Shown here one piece after another: positions 57,160-64,000 of a stretch of DNA of 64,000 nt. Each line of letters opens with the position of its first letter. Within the stretch, counting starts at the first letter, position 1. This DNA is from Gnetum montanum (Eukaryota; Streptophyta; Gnetopsida; Gnetales; Gnetaceae). Position numbers and translations under genes: made by a program. Below the pieces are notes generated by a model. The model did no database searches. It saw nothing but the letters and a program-made list of their open reading frames with translations, and was not told the origin of the DNA. The stretch is taken from assembly GCA_015680685.1 (NCBI GenBank), contig MNCI01028319.1, positions 216,586 through 280,585 of the forward strand, given 5' to 3'.

Positions 57160-60065
57160 CACCTCACTGGTCCTGGAACCTCTACTGTGTAGGATGATGC
57201 ACAAAATTGCTGGAGAAGATCACATCGTCCTTGAGGGTGGTGGTTCTGACGGTCTTTCTTCAGCCTCTGGCCCATGTGTTGGTGGCAACATGGATGTCGA
57301 TAACCCTACAGCAGCTGCAACTTCTGGAGATAGCCAAAAAACCTCCAAGAGAGCCCTCATTTTATCTTCTTTTCTTCTAGGGTTGTTCACGGTCCAGGTG
57401 GCTTCTCCAATGTGTGCTAGAATTGGAACTTTCAAAGGGCAAGGCAGCGTCAGGATGAGTTCTTTTAAATTGACAACCCAGGCTGCGAACTGCTTGCGTT
57501 CGATATCGAACGCTCAGATTGATGCCTGCAGTTGCTGGTAGTCACTCATTCTTCAGGCCAAGTCCTCCACGATAGTACGTTGGCCTTCAAAGCTTGTGCG
57601 GAGGACCTCGAGTTCCACATTTGCTGTTGCCAGCTTTTGTTTTGTTGCCTTATGTGCTTGGAACTCACCCTCGTATAAGGAATACGAGGCAACCACTTGC
57701 TTTTCTAACTCTGATCGTGGTCTCCCGGCTATGAGCATAGCCAAGTTTGCATATCGAAGGTTGGCCAATTCCATGTATTCTGTCATTTCTTCGATCTGTA
57801 GCTCCTTTAGGCAGATTTCTGCTTTGTTATAGACGTTCAACCCATCAAAGATGGATGGCCATATATCGCCTTCCTCTCGGAGCTGCTAGAGCACTTGGTT
57901 CATCTGGGCTTTAGCAATTTGAATGTGCTTATTGTTTACCTCCTTCTGCAATCCTACTTGGTTCTTGTAATGATTTTTAACTTTTTCAAATTTTAGGGCC
58001 TCGTTCTTCCAAGTGACAATTTCGATTACAAACTTCTGTCGCAATGCCCGAACCTCTTCCATTGACAGATTCTGATTTTCAGCTGCCAACCTTCTTATGT
58101 CTGCGTTCACCCTGGCTAGCTCCTCTTACTGTTGGTGGATAAAATCCTTCATGTGTTCATTCTCTACACCAATATTGCACAGGTGATGAACTTTAGCAGT
58201 TAGCTGCACATTCTCCTGGCGAACCTCCGCTAAGTCCTTTTCTAAGTGATACGCTCAGGTGTCTGCTATGGACTTGTCTAGGTTCGTCATCTTCCTTTCA
58301 TCCTCAACAACTTGAAGTTTACGTTGAAGCTATTGAAAAGCTTCATCTCTGGTGATTTCGTGGTTGAGGATGGCTGGATCGGCAAGCTAGGCTCTTAATT
58401 AGGCAACCTCCATTACCAAGCGCTGACAAGCAGCTTGAGCAGCTTCTAGTTGCCCTTCCAAAACAGGGCTCTTGCCCCTTGCTGAGAGCAACTCCGACTG
58501 GGTCATAGTGATGTTGTCTGGAAGGTTGAAGACATCCGGAAGCGGTTACCCAATTCCCACCAGTCGGTTCAACAATTCTTCATGTTGGGCTACATCAATC
58601 TTGCTACGTGAAGGTCTGCCAGACACCTATACATCTTGTAGTAGATGGATGTTTGGTACAGGTGCTACTGGTGCATTGAGAATCATAGTAATTGTATCAG
58701 CAACCACTTCAGTCGTAACTTCTTATCCTTGGTGCTGCATCACTAGGATCGTCGCCCCCTCACCATCTTCCAAGCGTACCGAGAAGGTAGCAGCATTCCC
58801 TGAGATTTCAGGGAATAATTGGTGGGTTGTAGTTGATACATCTCAGATGCTTGGATCTATTCTGGTTGGAATGGCTTCTCGAGTGGCAGAAAATATCAAC
58901 CCTGCCCTTTCGAGCAAGCTAACTGATTGAGCCACTTGTTCCAGGTGGCTCATGGCAGGGCGATAGACCGAAGTATCTTCTCCTCCACCAGTCTTGTTGG
59001 ATGGCTCTTGCTGACTCGAGAGCATTTCCTGGATCTCACGGATGTATTCTATTATAGTTTGCAAGATCAGCTGCATTTTTTGTGTAGGTGGTGGGGGTGG
59101 TTGCTGCTCTTCCTCTATCTATGTGGCGACAGGAGTTTTGTCTTTCATCATCTCTCACCACGAGGCAATTGGGGCACGCCAGATTATGTTGTTAGAATAT
59201 CATTCTATCCCTGCCTGTTTGCACAACTTTTGGATTAGGTAGGGAAAGGGGAGAGCTCATCTTCCACGTTTGTTCTCTGCGAACCTCTTTTCAATCTCCA
59301 AAAATAATAGCTGTGGAAGACTCATGGGAAATTTCCCACTCAAGGCAGCACACGCACGAGCAGAGAAGGTTATGATTTTGTTGGGTCTTACCATTTGAAT
59401 CATGCTATCTTGGAGTATACTCTTTTCGTCGTGGTCAAGGAGCTGAATTCCTTGCGCTCTACCCCATAGCACCGTTGGATCCATTGCACCTTCACCTTTG
59501 GATTGGCCTGCTTAGGAATTTCTGCCACATCTTCCCCAATTTCGGGCAACCCAAGAGCTTGTGCTATTGCTTCCGAAGAGTAAGAGACATAAATGTCTTT
59601 GATTCTTACTCTTGACCCTGGTTTCCAATTTTTCTAGAAAAGATAGGTTTCTCCTAAGTACCACTCACCACTGGTTGTGATGATTGGTCACATTGGAGAG
59701 TTCTGCAATTGAAGTCTCACGTCTTCTAGAGCGTTCTCAAGGAATGGTCTAAAATTTATCTCTTGGAGGACCATCCGTTGCACCTCGCGTGGTGTGATAG
59801 CATCAAGGCAAGCTTGGGTCAAGGTGACCTTAAGCCGTGGTGCTATCCCAAGAGTCTCATCCTTGAGCGATTGCTCATCGAGAATCTTCTCTTCAAGAAT
59901 CTGGCAAACAGATTCCATGTCAGGTCCTTCGTAGAAGGGCCCAGTGGCATGAGAGCCCTCCACATACTCTGGCGGTTGCACACCTCGTCCCCTTCTCATA
60001 CATGGACGCTTGTCCCTTGGTTGTGACGGTCCTTCATCCCTTGGGTGCCTCAGTTTGGGTGCCAT
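57160..60065 (-). pseudogene. ORF2 of family D (decayed)
   Basis: Starts at ATG 60065-60063, directly after GATTGCAG. The basic N-terminus MAPKLRHPRD...RRGRG resembles the family A start. WYLGETY is conserved (near 59670-59650), followed by an ALGLP-like segment, then a frame change and FSARACAALSGKFP (about 59370). The region 59076-58720 (YRPAMSHL, then GEGAT-LVMQHQ) matches 4504-4764 of family A. Coiled coils fill 58380-57550, including ANLRYANLAMLIAGRPRSEL, nearly identical to family A at 5715-5775. Length about 2.9 kb. Multiple stops; function unknown. Confidence 0.7.
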
Positions 60066-60417
60066 CTGCAATCAAACATAACCATTCGTTAGACTATTCA
60101 TAAGTAGTTTGAGATGGTCCATATATACTTTCTTAGTTTGACTAAGTTATGTTAATGGCACAGGCACACCGTGAAGTTTCCTGGAGCATTAAGTTAGGGG
60201 TTAGGGCCAAAGTTTTCGTAATTAACAAATTAATTACACAAGGGCACCACCCCCCACGACTGAGAGCATACCTCCGGTTGCATAAAAAGGGCAAGAACAG
60301 GTTGTTGCGGACACGCGATGGAATGTAGGAGTGTTGAGAAGGGTTAGGCAGAAAAAACGGCAAAAATTCCCCTCAATTTGGACTCCAAATGATGAAAAAT
60401 GAAGAAGTGTGGTGGGA

Positions 60418-60505
60418 TATATACAGGGGTTGGGCATTGTGTTGACTGGGCCACGTATACTTGGCCACATATACGCAGGCACTGCGTATACGAGGCCCCG
60501 TATAC
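60418..60505 (-). promoter_or_regulatory. Internal promoter-like array, family D
   Basis: GTATAC at 60500-60505, 60486-60491 and 60455-60460, with an ATATAC near 60470, then TATATA at 60423-60418 on the minus strand. The same GTATACG/GCAG-type unit is in the LTR at 56925. ORF2 starts about 350 bp downstream. Confidence 0.5.
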
Positions 60506-60774
60506 ACAGCACTGTTCACCTGTGGACCAATGTTGACCAACCTAAAAAATACTTGAAATGAAAAATTTGAAAATCCAAATTGAGGCGATTGAAGCACAGA
60601 AAAGGCCCAATCATGGCTAAGGACAGGAGGAAGGGAATGGAGCATGAAAAAGAGACAAAATTGGAGAACGGGGGTAAAAAAGAACTCTTGTGAGGATGAA
60701 ATCAAACGAGGGGACACTGAAACTAGTCAACCAAGAAATCCAAAGGATGGGAGGCTTAACAGGTAGAACTAGGA

Positions 60775-60829
60775 GTATGCAGGTGGGTCATCCCCATAGC
60801 AGGAAACAACCTTTGTAGCCCCTGCATAC
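60775..60829 (-). promoter_or_regulatory. Conserved RNA stem-loop, family D
   Basis: Minus-strand arms GTATGCAGG (60829-60821) and CCTGCATAC (60783-60775) pair perfectly around a 37 nt loop. Relative to family C two further pairs have changed together (A-T to G-C and T-A to G-C). Confidence 0.7.
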
Positions 60830-62099
60830 CCTTGATGTCAGGGTCTGTGGGCCCGGGTGTCAATAAGTGGTGCTGGCCAGTTAAGACTCCAAATTAAGAG
60901 AACTCGCCAAGGCATGAGAGACCAACAGAAAACATGACAAATACACAAACCATAAAAAAGGTAGTGAGGTAAGTACGGAGGGAAATGGGAATAGATGGAG
61001 AGGAGAGAATGGAAATTTTGAGTGTTGGCCACATGAAACCCCATGTGAGAGCGTGGTTAAGTGACCCGGTAGAACCTTTCCTGAGGTCAGACCCAAAACC
61101 ATTCGCAAATAGTAACCTCGCAGTGATAGACGAAGTCTCGACCAGCCCCCAAGGAAACAATAATGACCCCACAGAAAACCACCATTCCAGGAAACGTGAG
61201 AAGGAGGAAGTGAACCGGGACAAAGTTAGAGGGGACCAAGGAAGTCCCATAACTAGTGCGTTTGGCCCGTGAGAGGTGGTCTACGGGGTGTGCTTTGAAT
61301 TCCCACCGTAATTCGTGTTTCTTTTCTTTTGTGCGGGGAAACCACACCATGCAAAGACCCATGCGTGTTTGCATGCATTCGACCAAGGGGTGTGCTTTGA
61401 ATCTCAGTTTATTATTATTTTATTATTTTATTTGTTTTTATTTGTTTTTTTTTATTTTTTATGCTTTTTCTTTTTGCTTTTGAATTTTTTTTCAACGAGG
61501 ACCACACCATGCAAGGTCTAATTGCCCAAAAGCTTCCATGGAGAGAGACTTGGAGTGGTAGGAAATCCGTAAGGACACACCAGCAACCCAGGGAACAGAA
61601 CAGAACAATGAATAAAGCATTCCCCTTGAAGTCACACCCAATACAAACTAGTGGGCCATCCCTTAGTTGGGGAACTACACAAGTCACACATTCATTAAAA
61701 AATTTATTAAGTGAAGGGGTTGCATGTTCGCAAAAAAAGGAAAACCAGGGAATGGTGAATGGGTGGATGACGTGGACTCACTACTGAGTTTATGAAGTGA
61801 AAACGACGTACAATCCTAGGACAACCATGCAATGGTGGAAACTAGATAATGAGGAAGACTATGATAGTATCCATCGTAACGAAATTCAACCACACCAAAC
61901 AATATGTCAGCAAAATGGAAACAAAAAACATGAAAAATGGAAAACAAAAAAGTGTAAAAAAAAGTGTGAAATAAAAAGTGGAAAACAAAAAAATAGAAAA
62001 CAAAAAGTGGAAAAAAAAAGTGTAAAACAAAAAAGTGTAAAATGGTGAGGGGTGCAGTGAAATGGATCAACAGGGATGACGGTCTTCCCCACGACTAGG

Positions 62100-63480
62100 T
62101 GGAAAGGAGGAGATGCGAAAGATGGAGAGTGGATGATCAGTTGATGATGAGGCTGTGGCACTGGTTGTGTGGAGCTCTTGGAAAGGTTTGAGTTATTAGC
62201 GGTTAACCAACTATGTTCTGGTAGGATCCCCAGGTTTGTGGATGAGCAAGGCCCCGGATGGGAAGGTTTCTGAGACAATATAAGGTCCCTCCCATAGTGT
62301 CTGAAACTTTGTCAATTGGGATATATGTGAGGGGTTCCAATACAATACCTTGTCTCCACATTGAAATGTGACCTTTCGAATCCTAAGATCATGTCGTTTC
62401 TTGTTATAGGCCTTGTGGGTTTCAATGGAAAATAGGGCCACTAATCAGTTCTCATCTAGCACACTTAAATTGATTAATTGTTCTCATTGTGCTAGCAGTA
62501 GGTCAAGACCAAGGTCACAGGTGGTGGATAGTGTCTGGAGTTCTGCTTGGATTGGGAGTATTGGCAACTTTCCGTACACTAACTCATAGGGAGAGTACCC
62601 TACAAGAAGTTTCCAAGTGGAGCGATAGGCCCATAGGGCATCGTTAAGCTTGGTACTCCAATCCCTCCTGTATTTGCTAATTGTTCATGTAAGGATCTTG
62701 GTGATTTCCCTATTTGTGACTTCGGCCTACCCGTTGGCTTGAGGGTGATAAGGTGTTGTGAATTTATGTGTTACCCCTAAGCGTTACATGAGTTTTTGAA
62801 AAGTGACCCCCGTGAAGTGAGTCCCATTGTCAAAAATGAGTGCATGTGGCACTTCAAACCTAGTTACGATTTTTTGCTGAACAAATCGAGCAGTGGTGTT
62901 GAAAGAACAATCAGTGACGGCTGCCGCTTCTGCCCACTTTGTACAGTAGTCCACTGTCATGATGATGTATGCCTTTCCATTTGATAAGGGGGTGATGGGC
63001 CCCCTAAAGTTGATACCCCATATGTCGAAGGGCTCTAGTGGCTGAATCCACTGTTGAGGCCCCTCCAAATGTGCCATCATCCCACCATCTCTCTGGCATC
63101 GTTCGCAGGAGCGGGTGAACCGTTGTGCGTCCCTAAAAAGTGTAGGCCAATAATACCCTACAAGCAGGATTTTAATGGTCGTTCTACATCCAACATAGTG
63201 GCCCCCACAAGGGCCCTGGTGAGCATCTTGGAGGATGCATAGTGTATCATCGTCAAGGACACACCATCGAACCAAGCCATCTACACACACCTTGTAGAGG
63301 TGGCTATTGATTTCCATGAAAAGCTTGGCCTTATGGAGAAACTACTGTTTCTGCCGATGGTTCCCTTCCTTTGGCAGCTCCTCGGTTGTAAGGTAGGTGA
63401 GGATGCGGTGAAACCAAGGGGATTCCTTGGGTACTTGAGGATCAACGACGACTGTGAAGAGGAGTTCATCTAGAAACTAG
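62100..63480 (-). pseudogene. Gypsy integrase, family D (decayed)
   Basis: The N-terminal zinc finger is readable (HQGPCGGHYVG, then CERCQRDGG, about 63230-63085). The catalytic core has WGINF where WGIDF is expected, so the first catalytic Asp is Asn (codon at 63011-63009), while FDNGTHF keeps the second Asp and EVTNREI keeps the Glu. A GDKVLYWNP and WEGPYIV module follows (62350-62280). In-frame stops occur in the linker (for example around 62780 and 62420). Confidence 0.8.
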
Positions 63481-63489
63481 TCGGTGAAA

Positions 63490-64000
63490 CACCACAAAAA
63501 TTTTGGCTAACACTTGAAGACAGAAATTAAGCTAAGTCATGTTGATCCTCAGCATGACCAAGCTTGAAAGCCTCAAAAATAGCATCAAACAAAGTCAAAG
63601 CAAGCAAGTAAAAGTTCCCTGGGATCCACAGATGACTACGATGACATCTGGCATCAAACTTGGCAAATCTTGAGCCCAAAATACTTGGTTTTCACTAAGT
63701 ATGCATCCTGTACGCTGGCCTACACATGCTCAGTGTAAGGCCCAGCGTACAGCAAATTTCGGGGCTCAAAAACTCATCAAAATGTGCCAGAATCGAGCGT
63801 CCAGACCCCCTGGAACCTTCCCCAAGGTTCCCAGTAGCTCTTGGGCACTTGAAAATCAAATTTTGGGCTCCGAATGATGGTCTTCCATTCTTACACGCCC
63901 AACGTACACGCCCGGCGTGCAGCCAGCGTAGAGAGACTTTCGGGCCCCAAAAATGCATCAAAACGTGCCAGAACTGAGCGTTTGGACCCCCAGGACCTTC
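63490..64000. repeat. Repeated non-coding DNA at window end
   Basis: A diverged tandem repeat of about 180 bp: AGCGTACAGC...GTGCCAGAATCGAGCG (from 63744) recurs as AGCGTAGAGA...GTGCCAGAACTGAGCG (from 63924). A strong hairpin lies at 63708-63752. GTACGC and GGCGTG palindromes recall the LTR arrays of families A and D, so this may be the LTR of another element inserted in the pol. Confidence 0.5.

Larger units (their letters stand above)
60066..62080 (-). other. Non-coding block between pol and ORF2, family D
   Basis: Same layout as in family A: polypurine-like motif (62081-62098), an A-rich tract (61920-62040, plus strand), stem-loop (60775-60829), palindrome array with TATA (60418-60505), polypurine-like motif (60242-60263), acceptor and ORF2 ATG. 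No conserved reading frame. Confidence 0.65.
56048..64000 (-). mobile_element. Family D Ty3/Gypsy element, 5' end outside or interrupted
   Basis: Minus-strand element. From right to left it has integrase (63480-62100), a non-coding block (62080-60066), ORF2 (60065-57160), polypurine tract (56987-56971) and 3' LTR (56970-56048). Layout and ORF2 match family A, but a Gypsy integrase is present, so this is the nearest thing in the window to an autonomous relative. Upstream of about 63490 the pol sequence is replaced by unrelated repeated DNA. Confidence 0.8.

Noticed and set aside
61842-62070. Phe-rich minus-strand ORFs over the A-rich tract
   Set aside because: Produced by an AAAAAG-type low-complexity tract in the family D non-coding block.

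Overview
The window looks like nuclear DNA of a seed plant with a large, repeat-filled genome. It is AT-rich, has one intron-containing host gene, and most of the remainder is LTR retrotransposons at different stages of decay, some nested in others. A gymnosperm would fit, but the sequence alone does not prove it. One N gap (29869-29957) and two single n characters (30200, 31320) mark contig joins, and both single-n joins look faulty.

Layout. 1-7185: the 3' part of a plus-strand Ty3/Gypsy-type element, family A (gag, non-coding block, ORF2, LTR). 7186-13949: AT-rich DNA with nothing recognisable beyond weak repeats. 13950-22760: a Ty3/Gypsy pol remnant split by a Ty1/copia-like element, family B (14672-21128). 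22930-24780: a decayed copia pol, followed by a probable copia LTR split by a minus-strand family A element (25101-31711). 32334-39375: a minus-strand relative, family C. About 39700-44928: a plus-strand Ty3/Gypsy element with a complete but broken gag-pol. 46793-52650: the host gene, a plant cryptochrome (CRY2-like) on the minus strand, four coding exons, 687 codons, all splice sites resolved. 56048-64000: the 3' part of a minus-strand family D element (integrase, non-coding block, ORF2, LTR).

The most interesting system is the set of retroelements in families A, B, C and D. The A, B and C copies seen here have no pol. A, B and D carry a second ORF (ORF2) placed before the 3' LTR. It has a basic N-terminus and, in A and D, a long coiled coil. 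In A, B and D a TATA-containing region just upstream of ORF2 carries the same short palindrome that is arrayed in that family's own LTR: GATATC in A, GTATAC in D, GGGACATCCC/GATGTCCC in B. This looks like a duplicated, family-specific promoter driving ORF2 separately. A, C and D also share a 36-37 nt loop closed by a 9-10 bp stem whose pairs change in a compensated way between families, which is good evidence for a conserved RNA structure. The shorter family A copy has lost about three quarters of ORF2 in three deletions that all keep the reading frame.

The cryptochrome gene keeps the flavin-reducing tryptophan triad and the DQxVP, acidic and STAES motifs of its C-terminal tail, so it is probably functional. 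Its introns and upstream region hold tRNA-like (SINE-type) sequences and a tandem duplication.
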